From positions 169,117 through 233,116 of the forward strand of contig CAVZAB010000004.1 of NCBI GenBank assembly GCA_963773155.1: DNA of 64,000 bases, written 5' to 3'. The position numbers were made by a program, and so were the translations under genes. The stretch is from CAVZAB01 sp963773155 (GTDB taxonomy: Bacteria; Pseudomonadota; Alphaproteobacteria; Rhizobiales; Beijerinckiaceae). The stretch's first letter is position 1, and every line of letters begins with the position of its first letter. Below, piece by piece: positions 8,648-17,442 of the stretch. The notes beneath the pieces were generated by a model. That model saw only the letters and a list, made by a program, of their open reading frames with translations, did no database searches and had not been told where the DNA came from.

Positions 8648-9559
8648 ATGGCAGCACTCAACATCCGGCACGTCACGACCTATCGCTACCGGCAACCGGT
8701 CGCCTTTGGCGAGCACCGAATGATGTTCCGTCCACGCGATTCCCACGATCAACGCGTGATTATGGCGACCCTAACAATCAATCCGGAACCCAGCAGTCTG
8801 CGCTTTGTTCAAGACGCCTTCGGCAATCATGTGGCGATCGCGCGATTTTCGGGTCAATCAAGGCAACTCTATTTCGAGAGCGTTGTTTGTCTCGACCATT
8901 CGCCGTTAGACGATGCGGACCTCGGCTTCGACGACACCGCCAACACTTTTCCCATCAATTATGGCGCCGACGAAATTCCAGATCTTGCCCATTTCATCGA
9001 ACGCCATCAGCCCGATCCAGGCGATGTGACTGGCTGCTGGGCCCGTCAATTCCTGCCCTCAATTGGGCCGATCGGCGCATTTGAGCTCCTCACCCGTCTG
9101 TCGCGGAGCATTAATCACGACTTTCGCTACCGGCGGCGGGACGCAAAGGGAATCCAGTCGTCGCAAGAGACGCTCCGGCTGGGCTCTGGCAGCTGCCGCG
9201 ATTTCGCCATGCTAATGATCGAAGCCGCGCGCTCGCTCGGTTTTGCCGCGCGTTTTGTTTCCGGCTATCTCGCCGTCCCGCTGGACGAGACGGAAGAACC
9301 TGCGAGCGGCCGTGGGTCAACTCATGCCTGGGCGCAAATCTATTTGCCGGGCACTGGCTGGATCGATTTCGACCCCACGAGCGGCAAAGTGGGCAAGCAC
9401 AGCCTTGTCACCGTCGCGGTCGTACGTGATCCGTACCACGCGACCCCACTCCACGGCACCTATTTAGGGTCCGCCTCGGATCATCTCGGCATGGATGTCC
9501 AAGTGAGCGTCCACCTCGATCCGGCAGTTCCGATGCAGAGAACATTTCGTTCGTTCTAG
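8648..9559 (+). CDS. Transglutaminase-like cysteine peptidase family protein
   Basis: A 303-residue protein. Residues 1-80 form the bacterial transglutaminase-like N-terminal domain (MAALNIRHVTTYRYRQPV, MFRPRDSHDQ). The core domain has the catalytic cysteine in GSGSCRDFAML, the histidine in STHAWAQIYLPG and the aspartate in GWIDFDPTSG. Proteins of this type are usually cytoplasmic proteases or amidases, sometimes beside circularly permuted ATP-grasp and alpha-E genes, which are absent here. A strong ribosome site (GGAGG, seven bases before ATG) supports the start. No operon partner; possibly part of the accessory cargo. Confidence 0.9.
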   Translation: MAALNIRHVTTYRYRQPVAFGEHRMMFRPRDSHDQRVIMATLTINPEPSSLRFVQDAFGNHVAIARFSGQSRQLYFESVVCLDHSPLDDADLGFDDTANTFPINYGADEIPDLAHFIERHQPDPGDVTGCWARQFLPSIGPIGAFELLTRLSRSINHDFRYRRRDAKGIQSSQETLRLGSGSCRDFAMLMIEAARSLGFAARFVSGYLAVPLDETEEPASGRGSTHAWAQIYLPGTGWIDFDPTSGKVGKHSLVTVAVVRDPYHATPLHGTYLGSASDHLGMDVQVSVHLDPAVPMQRTFRSF

Positions 9560-9792
9560 GTTCGCTCCGCTTGAGCCGACGATCGAGACGAATGGGTTCC
9601 TCATGGATCGGTAAGCGCAGGCGCAGAATTGACGGACAGCGCCAATTCGCTGACCCGCTGCGAACCGTGCAAAGGTTTGGGCCGCGGTTCTATCGCGGCC
9701 CGTGACCAACAAATCTGAGGACGCGGCGCGTGTCATGTGTCAGCGGCTGACGTGCTGTTTCGCAATGGGGCAGCCGCGCCGGTTTTGAAGCG

Positions 9793-10480
9793 TTAAGTCC
9801 TGACTTTCGGATCGCCAAATAGAACGACATTCAACAGGGTACTATGAATCTCGATACCACCATTATAGTCGATAAACCCCTGCTTTCGAAATTTGTTCAT
9901 CAGATAACCAACACGGGACCGCGTGGTACCAATCATCTGCGCAAGTCTAACCTGGCTAATCCTCTCGATCACTCTTTCTGGTTTCTCTTGCTTTCCGAAT
10001 TTTGCCGATAGAAGAAGAAGGCGAGCAAGACGTTTTTCCGTCGAATTGAATAATTGATCCACGAGGTCCGCTTCGACACGGATGGATCGCCTCAGAAGAT
10101 GATTGATGAACATTTCAGAGAACATTGACTGCTCATGAATTAAGGAGACAGTGGCTGACTTTTCAATGCGAACGATGATCGAGTCTGCCAGGGCCGCAAC
10201 CGATGCTACACGCCGAACTTGTTCAGTAAGGCATCCTTCGCCGAAAAACTCGTTCGTCCCGAGAACTGCGACAATCGCCTCTCTGCCTAGTTCCGAGACA
10301 ACGGTTACCCTTACTTTGCCCGCCTGAACGTAGAATACCAGAATCCGCCGCGTCGCCTTGCGAAAAGACGACCTCGTCCTTCAGGTATTTATGAACACTC
10401 CGACCGACGCCGACCTTAGCGAGAAACGATTTTGCGTCAACCGAGATCCGGCAGGAAACCGCCATCACAAGACCTTCCAT
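9793..10480 (-). pseudogene. Crp/FNR family regulator, frameshifted paralogue
   Basis: On the minus strand an N-terminal frame (DAKSFLAKVGVGRSVHKY, VVFSQGDAADS) loses register near 10338. The next frame continues exactly where a homologue should (VFYVQAGKVRVTVVSELG, FFGEGCLTEQ, then a winged-helix RISQVRLAQMIGTTRSRVGY). One extra base restores a full protein that closely resembles the intact regulator at 10778. The gene would have a cyclic-nucleotide-type beta-roll sensor and an HTH. It faces away from its paralogue, so the two are head to head. The lesion may be real inactivation or a sequencing error. Confidence 0.85.
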
Positions 10481-10777
10481 CGATGATCTACGCCGCTAAT
10501 GCCGCTCCACTGCGGCGATGTCGTGGTCCCCGACCGAATATCCGATCGACAGCTCATCAAAATCCCGAGTCCCGACCCCAATATCCGCCGCCGCCAAATA
10601 GCGACAAGGGCAGGACGACAATAGGATATTCAACTGGCTGCTTCAATGCCTGGCCGGGCCAGACACAATCTTCAATTAGCGGTTCCATCGGCGGCCAACT
10701 GTTCAAAATTGCACACGCGACTTCGTCGGAAAAATCAAATATGCTTGGAAACCGTCATTTTTTGCGAAAGTCCCGTC

Positions 10778-11455
10778 ATGCCGATCAAGGACGCGCCGCC
10801 TTCCGACCCAAAGTCGTTTCTTGCCAAGGTCGGCGATGGTCGCAGTATCGTTAAGTACTCGAAGGAGCAGGTTGTTTTTTCACAGGGAGACCCGGCTGAT
10901 GCGGTCTTTTATATCCAGAAGGGCAAGGTGAAAATCACGATCGTTTCGGAACAAGGTAAGGAAGCCGTTGTCGCAATTCTCGGATTGGATGAGTTCTTCG
11001 GGGAGGCATGCCTTGCCGGACAAACGCTGCGCATTGCAGCCGCCACGGCGATCGTCGACTCGACGATAGTCCGATTAGAAAAACCGGCCATTGTTCGCCT
11101 TATCCATCAGGAGCCAGCGTTCTCGGAAATGTTTATTGCCCATCTCCTCAGCCGGACGATACGCGTTGAGGCAGACCTCGTCGATCAGCTGTTCAATTCC
11201 AGCGAGAAGCGCCTTGCCCGTTTGCTTCTTCTGTTGGCAAATTTTGGTAAGGAAGGGAAGCCTGAACCGATAATCACGAAAATCAGCCAGGAGATGCTGG
11301 CGGAGATGATTGGGACTACGCGCTCCCGCGTAAGCTACTTCATGAATAAATTTCGCAAGCTGGGGTTTATTGACTACAATGGAATGATCACGGTCCACAG
11401 TTCCTTACTGAACGTCGTTCTCCACGACCAACCGAAAACTGAAACCGAGACCTGA
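10778..11455 (+). CDS. Crp/FNR family transcriptional regulator
   Basis: A 225-residue regulator. Residues about 15-130 form a cupin-like effector domain (VVFSQGDPADAVFYIQKGKV, GLDEFFGEACLAGQ). A long dimer helix follows, then a winged helix-turn-helix (MLAEMIGTTRSRVSYFMNKF). It lacks the N-terminal cysteine cluster of oxygen-sensing FNR, so the signal is unknown. I start at the ATG at 10778 (MPIKDAPPSDPKSF) since the paralogue aligns from there; the upstream frame is low-quality sequence. Several FNR-like boxes elsewhere in the window (16121, 63421, perhaps 22400) are candidate targets, but this link is inference. Confidence 0.92.
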   Translation: MPIKDAPPSDPKSFLAKVGDGRSIVKYSKEQVVFSQGDPADAVFYIQKGKVKITIVSEQGKEAVVAILGLDEFFGEACLAGQTLRIAAATAIVDSTIVRLEKPAIVRLIHQEPAFSEMFIAHLLSRTIRVEADLVDQLFNSSEKRLARLLLLLANFGKEGKPEPIITKISQEMLAEMIGTTRSRVSYFMNKFRKLGFIDYNGMITVHSSLLNVVLHDQPKTETET

Positions 11456-11724
11456 CTCTGTTTATTCTGCTGGGAGCGTAACCCGTGTCGTTCGGGACAT
11501 TCCCCGCTCTCGTAAAACATCGTACGTCGATCGCAGCGTCTGCCTGCTTTGGCTGGGATGAAAGCCTTTGACTAGCTCCACTGTTCGACCGTCGCATATT
11601 TCAGGTGACCGATATCGGTTTGCAGCTAAGGAATTCGCCGACCGCGGCTAGATCGTATATTCGCTCGGATTGCGATAAACTTGCTGCTGTTGCATGAGTG
11701 GTAACAGACAGGGGGAGGCCGCAG

Positions 11725-12841
11725 ATGGTCGACAGCACATTAGTTTCGACACCGGATCAAGCGGCCGAGGACCCAAGCGTACGGCCGCCGCCGGCACCAG
11801 TTCATTGTGATTTGGGCACCGTCTTTCTGGCTGGTTTATTTTGTCTTGCCATGATCGCCGCTCTGCAAACTTCCAGTACGATTGTCGTTCCGGTCGTCTT
11901 CGCGTGCATATTCAATCTGTTGTTACAGCTACCTATGCGCACGCTTGATCGCGTCTACGTTCCCCGCCCGATCGGCGCGGTCCTCGTAATTGCTTTGGTC
12001 GTAGGTAGTCTCGTTGGGCTTGGCACTGCCTTGTCGGGTCCGGCAGCCTCGTGGGCGGCGAAATTGCCTGCGGGCATACCCCGCCTTGAAGAACATCTTA
12101 GCTTCTTGAGTGCACCTCTTGACACCCTGCAACGGTTTCTGCATCAGGCCGAACGAGTTGCGGAGGGGCAGGCGCAAGGCACCCCCACCATAGCGGTCCA
12201 GGGTTCTGGATTCTCTGAATAAGGTCATGTTTGGCACGCGCGACGTCGCCGACGGACTGTTCACAATGGTGCTTGTTTTGTTCTTTCTGCTCGCTTCAGG
12301 CGACACGTTCCTCCGCCGCTTGGTCGAAATTCTTCCCAATTTTGGCGACAAGCGCCGCGCTGTTGAAATCTCGCAGCGAATTCAGAATGATATTTCCGGC
12401 TACTTGCTTACGATCACGGCAATGAATATGGCGGTCGGACTAGCAACGGCTGCTGCGGCATATTTTTGCGGTCTCGGCGATCCCGTGCTGTGGGGTTCAG
12501 TCGCGTTTCTGCTGAATTACGTGCCATTTCTCGGTCCGCTCGTCGGCATAGCGATCTTCGTCTTGGCCGGCCTATTGAGTTTTGACGCATTGTGGCAAGC
12601 TTTGCTGCCAGCCACTCTATTTCTTGGGATTCACCTAATTGAAGGGGAAACCCTGACGCCGATGCTGCTGGCGAGGCGTTTTACCCTTAATCCGGTGCTG
12701 GTCATCTTGGCTCTCATTTTCTGGTATTGGATGTGGGGCGTATTGGGCGCCATACTTGCCGTCCCAATGTTGGCAATCAGCAAGATCATCTGCGATAGGG
12801 TTCCATCCCTCGTGAGTCTGGGCCATTTTCTTGAAGCTTGA
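11725..12841 (+). pseudogene. AI-2E family transporter (PerM-like), frameshifted
   Basis: Two frames together make one permease. The first covers residues 1-165 with paired helices (LAGLFCLAMIAALQTSS, VIALVVGSLVGLGTALSG) and stops at 12222. The second resumes within a few bases (MFGTRDVADGLFTMVLVLFF) and carries the conserved core and C-terminus (GLGDPVLWGSVAFLLNYVPF, GPLVGIAIF, LTPMLLARRFTLNPV). The shift is one register near 12205-12215. The ATG at 11725 has GGGGAGG just upstream. Members of this family are poorly defined membrane exporters or antiporters. Substrate unknown. Confidence 0.85.
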
Positions 12842-13012
12842 GCAGAAACTACGACAGGACGCCGCATGTCAAATTCGTCGGGGGGACTTTTTTGGGCGAA
12901 CAGATCGTGCTTGGAGCGGCCCGCCGCACGGTCGAACGACCGCCCGCAACCGGTTCGTAAGAAGTGATGCGGCTAAACTCGCGTCGTCCACAAACGATCG
13001 ATTGTTGTGTTT

Positions 13013-13696
13013 TTATTGCCGGGAATGATGGGTTAGAAGCCAGCCGACGAATGCGGCCCCTGCGAGGACAACAATTAGGTTTGTGCGATTGCCATAGCGA
13101 ATGACATTGGCGGCCTGGTTAATCGCGTCGTCCGTTGTGCCGGCCGTGCTCGCACCGAGTTCTCTGATCCATTCATCGGCGACCGGAGTACCGATACTTC
13201 GGTAACGCAAAGCCCTCGACAGGAAAAATGCCAATGGCTCCACGAGATCACTGGCCGATGCCGTTGTGGCCGCATGCCTTCTCGCCGCGGCCGGCGAATC
13301 CTCGCCAGGCGCGCTCGCGACTCTAGGACCAGAAGCCTTGCCCGTCATGTCGCGGGACCCGACCGCAGGGGATGCCAACGATTTTCCTCTAAAAATGGCA
13401 ATTATCGTCAGGATAATGGTCGCCGCCACAAGAACAGCTCCCACAGCTCCCAATCCGATATTTGGGCCGTAAGCATGTGCGCTCCAGCGATAAAGCGCGA
13501 TCAATCCGACTCCAAACGCCATTGCCGCCATGAGGGCAGCAAACGCAGTCACCGCGCCAATCACCGCCGTTTCCCACAAAACCTGCTTAATCTGTTCTTT
13601 CGTCCGTTCAATCCGAACTTCTAGCCCAGCCTGAACTGCCTCCATTTTGACAGGAATATCAACCCCAAACAGCTTGAGGAACTTGAACAGCATCAT
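13013..13696 (-). CDS. Putative holin-superfamily-III-like membrane protein
   Basis: A 227-residue protein with an amphipathic N-terminus, an N-terminal helical segment (VQAGLEVRIERTKEQIKQ), two strong transmembrane helices (GAVTAFAALMAAMAFGVGLI and GAVGAVLVAATIILTIIAIF), an Ala/Ser/Pro-rich linker, and one C-terminal helix (LIVVLAGAAFVGWLL). This resembles the phage-holin-3-like family often paired with DUF883 proteins. It overlaps the start-stop of the DUF883 gene by 4 bp (ATGA), so the two are co-translated. The role is probably envelope or stress related; phage origin is not implied. Confidence 0.7.
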   Translation of the reverse strand: MMLFKFLKLFGVDIPVKMEAVQAGLEVRIERTKEQIKQVLWETAVIGAVTAFAALMAAMAFGVGLIALYRWSAHAYGPNIGLGAVGAVLVAATIILTIIAIFRGKSLASPAVGSRDMTGKASGPRVASAPGEDSPAAARRHAATTASASDLVEPLAFFLSRALRYRSIGTPVADEWIRELGASTAGTTDDAINQAANVIRYGNRTNLIVVLAGAAFVGWLLTHHSRQ

Positions 13697-14169
13697 TTAC
13701 GGCGTCCGGCGAGACCAATCAGCACACCAATCGCGATCGCGCCAGCCATTGTCCCTATGGGATTGCGGCGGGCGATGCTTTCAAGTTCGGACGCGAATGT
13801 TTGTACCTGTTTAGACGCAGAGGATGCCATTTCGGATCCTTTGTCTGCGAGATCGCCTGCCGCGTCGCCAACCTGGCCCGCCAAATTGGCGGTGACTTCG
13901 CGGGTTGTCTTCGCAGCTTCGCCGCCCGCCCGGGACATGAATTTCGTGACGGTCTCGTTGAACTTCATGAACTCGCTTCGCAAAGACAGAAGGTCGGAAC
14001 CGATCGAGCTCATCGCCTCAGTGCCAACTTGGCCAATGGCATCTCTGCCCCGCGTTGCAGTCTCTGCAATGGTTGCTCTGGGGTTTGCTTCACTGTGCTG
14101 ATTTTCCTTGGTGCGGCCGCCATCCGCCACCACTGATTGATACTCCGACCGTGATCCAATGTGTTCCAT
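13693..14169 (-). CDS. DUF883/YqjD-ElaB-like membrane-anchored protein
   Basis: A 158-residue, Ala/Glu/Lys-rich, largely helical protein (GRDAIGQVGTEAMSSIG, EAAKTTREVTANLAGQVG) ending in a C-terminal glycine-rich membrane anchor (RRNPIGTMAGAIAIGVLIGL AGRRK). The RRNP motif before the anchor is typical of DUF883 (ElaB/YqjD) proteins, which tether ribosomes to the inner membrane in E. coli stationary phase. Start supported by AAGGA about 8 bases before ATG. First gene of a two-gene unit with the holin-like protein. Confidence 0.8.
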   Translation of the reverse strand: MEHIGSRSEYQSVVADGGRTKENQHSEANPRATIAETATRGRDAIGQVGTEAMSSIGSDLLSLRSEFMKFNETVTKFMSRAGGEAAKTTREVTANLAGQVGDAAGDLADKGSEMASSASKQVQTFASELESIARRNPIGTMAGAIAIGVLIGLAGRRK

Positions 14170-14286
14170 TCTTGCGTCCTTCGAGTTGCTTTGCTGAGGG
14201 CGAAAATCAGTATGCCGCGGATGTTCATCGGCAACGGCGCGGCAACTGCACTATGATGAAACCGGCGGCACCTCCAGCGGATCGAA

Positions 14287-14681
14287 CTATTCCGTCAGTT
14301 TTCCGTCGAAGTGCTCTTTGTCGGCGCTCGCGTCGGCACGGGTGTGGTGCACCACGCCGTCCCGATGGTTGGGTGGTGCATAGAGCGTGTATAGTTTTAG
14401 CGAACCATTGCCGGTGTTTATAATATTGTGATTAGTTCCGGCTGGAACGAGTACGGCCGAACCCGCTTTGATCGCGGTCCGCACGCCGTCGAGAACTGCT
14501 TCGCCAGTCCCCTCCTCCACCCGAAAAAACTGATCGAGCTTGTGAACCTCGGCCCCTATCTCTTCGCTGGGCTTCAGGGCCATGAGGACGAGCTGGCAGT
14601 GCTTTGCCGTGTAAACGACTCGGCGAAACTCGCCATTTTTGATGGCGAGAACTTCTCAATATCCTCAACGAAACCCTTCAC
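14287..14681 (-). pseudogene. Cupin-domain protein, frameshifted near its N-terminus
   Basis: A GTG at 14681 with GGAGAA upstream begins MKGFVEDIEKFS. Register is then lost around 14650. The other frame continues with AIKNGEFRRVVYTAKHCQL and the small cupin core (HKLDQFFRVEEGTGEAVLDG, VPAGTNHNIINTG), ending DGKLTE. The frame carrying the cupin has no good start before an internal ATG at 14583, so without repair only a 98-residue fragment could be made. Cupins of this size are metal-binding beta-barrels of varied function. One missing base explains the break. Confidence 0.8.
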
Positions 14682-14764
14682 AAATTTCTCCTCTGTCTTT
14701 GATTCCTTCAGCGGTTTCATTTCGCCTGCATGTCACCACAAATCCCGAATCCTGGGCGGTGGGC

Positions 14765-14929
14765 CTAGAGCTTGCCAAGCAGAACCAAAACCAACACAAC
14801 GAGAAGAATTAGGCCTAGGCCGCCGCCACCGTAGTTGCCGGTACCGTAAAAGCGGCCGCCGCCGAGACCACTAAATCCGCCTAACAAGGCGATCACCAAA
14901 ATTATAAGAAGGATGGTTCCAAGTGACAT
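14765..14929 (-). CDS. DUF3309-type small hydrophobic protein
   Basis: A 54-residue protein: MSLGTILLIILVIALLGGFS, a glycine/tyrosine-rich loop (GGGRFYGTGNYGGGG) and a second hydrophobic helix (GLILLVVLVLVLLGKL). This is the pattern of DUF3309 proteins, widespread in Rhizobiales and of unknown role. An upstream in-frame ATG at 14956 is less likely as it adds polar residues before the first helix. Neighbours are CsbD and cupin genes, which suggests a stress set. Confidence 0.8.
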   Translation of the reverse strand: MSLGTILLIILVIALLGGFSGLGGGRFYGTGNYGGGGLGLILLVVLVLVLLGKL

Positions 14930-15002
14930 TGCAGAATTCCTCGAACAGCCAGGCATTGCTCATAGAAAGCCAGAACTGCTAACTATGATGTTGATGTGTG
15001 GC

Positions 15003-15188
15003 TCATTTCTCTTTAACCGCGTCTCTAATCGTGTCTTTGATTCCACCGATAGTGTTCTGAACTTTGCCCTCTACCTTATCGTCCTTACCGTCTGACACCA
15101 ACTTGTCGTCGCCAACTATCTTGCCTACCACCTGTTTGACCTCGCCCTTGACTTGTTTCGCCGACCCCACAATTCGATCCTTGTCCAT
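15003..15188 (-). CDS. CsbD family stress-response protein
   Basis: A 61-residue hydrophilic protein, MDKDRIVGSAKQVKGEVKQ, with the repeated KGKVQNTIGG-type motif of CsbD-like proteins. These small proteins accumulate under general stress in many bacteria, function unknown. GGGAGG lies 6 bases before the ATG. Complete length. Confidence 0.9.
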   Translation of the reverse strand: MDKDRIVGSAKQVKGEVKQVVGKIVGDDKLVSDGKDDKVEGKVQNTIGGIKDTIRDAVKEK

Positions 15189-15269
15189 AATTACCTCCCA
15201 TAATTGCTTGAATGACCGCTATTGATTTAACGATCTACGGCACGGCGGAACTGACTATCAGAATAGCGC

Positions 15270-15506
15270 CTAACTGTGAGCGTGGTGATGGTGATACCCG
15301 TAGCGGGGATGATGACGATGTTCCATTGAATGTCCGATAACGCCACCTGTGACGCCGCCAACCACTGCCCCGGCTGGGCCGCCAACGACTGCGCCCGTTA
15401 TCGCCCCCGCTCCCACACCGATCGCCGTCGAACTCTGCGCCCAAGCAGGCGCAGAAAAGCTAACCGTGGCAAACAGTATGGCAAGGGTTGCGAGATTTGT
15501 TGGCAT
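15270..15506 (-). CDS. Small secreted glycine-zipper protein with His-rich tail
   Basis: A 78-residue protein with a signal peptide (MPTNLATLAILFATVSFS, cleavage after APAWA), a Gly/Ala/Val-rich glycine-zipper segment (GAGAITGAVVGGPAGAVVGG) and a histidine-rich tail (HRHHPRYGYHHHHAHS). The glycine zipper suggests membrane insertion or oligomerisation. The tail could bind metal ions such as Ni, Cu or Zn, which is inference from composition. The longer frame upstream of 15506 is rejected because it hides the signal peptide. Confidence 0.75.
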   Translation of the reverse strand: MPTNLATLAILFATVSFSAPAWAQSSTAIGVGAGAITGAVVGGPAGAVVGGVTGGVIGHSMEHRHHPRYGYHHHHAHS

Positions 15507-16120
15507 AGCACTAATCCCCGGATTGCAAGACCATTCTGCATAGCTTCGCAGTGCGCAGATATCCCGCCTGTCAACGTTCACATTATAGTCATTGAACCCA
15601 GAACTCTGTGCACAATTGCTCACTTCGGTAAAAGATTGGGCAGAGCGCCACAATTGGCAACGCCGCCAGCCGCGACGCCGGCGAGTAACGTTGCTGGGCC
15701 ATATTCTCGGCACTCACTTGCGTCCCCGCCGTCTCTAGTCGCTGCAGCCGCACGGGGCAGTGACATTTCAACGGGAAGCCCCATTATGGGTTCTCATCAG
15801 ACAGTCCCTCGGCCAATATAGGCATTGGCTCGAGGATCGAGCGTTCGGGCGGGATCGCAAGGACGCCAAGGATGTCAGAATAGATGCCGGCAAGCTGGAT
15901 CGTACGTATGTGCTTAAACCGCACTTTTTTGGGCGACAATGACGAATGGATGGTGAACCGACTTACGCACGAATGGCGGTCTATTTGATTGGTCATCATG
16001 GTAGTGGCTTGACAGGGTCACAATAGTCACGCGCCAAGCGGCACCAGGGCTGCCGGCTTGAATAGCATAGTCGGCCCATTATACGATTAGTTTGGGTGAA
16101 GCTCTTCGGCCCCTAATAAG
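15507..16120. other. Non-coding stretch
   Basis: About 610 bases without a supported gene. Several short frames on both strands have no motif, no good ribosome site and conflicting codon use. The stretch ends at an FNR-like box placed before the next gene. Confidence 0.5.
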
Positions 16121-16134
16121 TTGATCTTAGTCAA
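16121..16134 (+). promoter_or_regulatory. FNR/FixK-type box
   Basis: TTGATCTTAGTCAA matches the TTGAT-N4-RTCAA pattern of Crp/FNR-family sites. It lies 34 bases before the ATG of the small secreted protein at 16169. Regulation by oxygen or by the local Crp/FNR protein is inferred. Confidence 0.55.
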
Positions 16135-16168
16135 GCAACATCCTGATTGAATTGGCTACACGGTAGAA

Positions 16169-16459
16169 ATGCGAATATCGATCTTCTTTCTGGGGCTTTA
16201 CATATTGGCGGCGGCCGCCGCTGATGAGCGGCCCTATACGCCTCGCATGACCTGCAATTCGATCCAGGCGCTTGTCGCGTCGCGAGGAGAGCTTGGACTT
16301 ACAATCGGACCATTTCTTTTTGGTCGGTATGTGCGTGATGGTAGCTTCTGTTCGCCGGGATCAGACCGAGCGGCTCAGCCGGAATTTGTGCCATCCGCTG
16401 ACAATCCATATTGCCTTCTTTACACTTGCAAGTGGCGAACGCATGGCAGGAACGATTGA
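16169..16459 (+). CDS. Small secreted Cys-containing hypothetical protein
   Basis: A 96-residue protein with a short signal peptide (MRISIFFLGLYILAAAAA) and a conserved-looking body, including CNSIQALVASRGE, RYVRDGSFCSPG, VPSADNPYC and LLYTC. Four cysteines suggest two disulfides in the periplasm. I recall similar proteins of unknown function in Rhizobiales, but the family has no role that I know. The ending RTHGRND may be out of register, since homologues tend to stop near the last cysteine. An FNR-like box stands upstream. Confidence 0.65.
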   Translation: MRISIFFLGLYILAAAAADERPYTPRMTCNSIQALVASRGELGLTIGPFLFGRYVRDGSFCSPGSDRAAQPEFVPSADNPYCLLYTCKWRTHGRND

Positions 16460-16921
16460 GTGCGACACACAGCCTGAACCACTCACGTCGCGGAGTTTGC
16501 AAGTTAAGATCCTGACTGAAAGTGCGCGAAACCGATAGCGATCTAACGATCCTGATGCCGCAGCGACGGTGTTACTCGCCATATGGTCGCCCCGCCTGCG
16601 TGGGAACTCGCGCGGGTGGGATCACTACGGGACTCGACGGCGACGATAATTTTTCTCCCTGCCACCACGTGCGAAGCGTTTCATATGTCATACGTGAATG
16701 GCCATAAGATTGCTAAGTCCTGGATTTCCCGAGATGGCATTAGAGGCGACGTTCCGATCAATCCGCTACAATGGCACGCTCACGCTGAGAGACCGCCTTT
16801 ATTCTACTGCTAATTCAGAACACGGGACGGGGCCGATATGCGAACACTGAGTATTGGCGATTTCTCGCCGATTCGTTTGGCGTCGGGTCCACATACTCGT
16901 TTTGTGGGCATTGAGCCCAGC
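16460..16921. other. Non-coding stretch
   Basis: About 460 bases between a plus-strand gene and the convergent VTT-domain gene. Only short unsupported frames are present; no hairpin with a T-run was found. Confidence 0.45.
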
Positions 16922-17437
16922 TTACCCGATAAGCCATCGCATACCGACGGCTCCCGGTGTGAGAATGCCGGTGGCCCAAACAAGCGCCGATGCGACATTG
17001 CCTAACTGGAATTGGCCCCACGGCATACGGCACAGGCCCGCAGCAATGGGTACAACAGCCCGCAATGGCCCAAAGAACCGGCCAACGAAGACGGACAACA
17101 CTCCCCAGCGTTTGAAAAACGCCATGCCACGCGCCAACAATACAGGATTGCGGGACAATGGCCATGTGTTCACGATTTTTTCCGCAAACCGCAATGCGAG
17201 GTCGTAAGCAAGCCAATCACCTGCGGTTGCGCCTAGAACTGTGGCGAGCCAGATCGGCCAGAATTCAAGCCCGCTCGCTCCGATAAGCGCACCGAATCCA
17301 AACAAAATCAAGGTGGCCGGCACGAGCACGGATATGAACGCAAAGGATTCACAGAAAGCGAGCAGAGCCGCGATCGGAGCTGCCCATTCGCTATTACTTT
17401 TTACGAAATCAATTGTCACCAGCGTGATATCGCTCAT
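16922..17437 (-). CDS. DedA/VTT-domain membrane protein
   Basis: A 171-residue membrane protein. The VTT (SNARE-associated) signature is clear: PATLILFGFGALIGASG, then GDWLAYDLALRFAEK, and the conserved FFGPLRAVVPIAAGLCRM re-entrant motif. DedA-family proteins are inner-membrane scramblases or transporters linked to undecaprenyl-phosphate and lipid recycling and to membrane potential. The likely start is the ATG at 17437; a TTG three codons earlier is possible. It lies five bases after the stop of the SNF symporter pseudogene on the same strand. Confidence 0.85.
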   Translation of the reverse strand: MSDITLVTIDFVKSNSEWAAPIAALLAFCESFAFISVLVPATLILFGFGALIGASGLEFWPIWLATVLGATAGDWLAYDLALRFAEKIVNTWPLSRNPVLLARGMAFFKRWGVLSVFVGRFFGPLRAVVPIAAGLCRMPWGQFQLGNVASALVWATGILTPGAVGMRWLIG

Positions 17438-17442
17438 CTCGC

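Noticed and set aside
13013..14169. Prophage holin gene
   Set aside because: No other phage genes nearby; pairing with DUF883 points to an envelope/stress protein.
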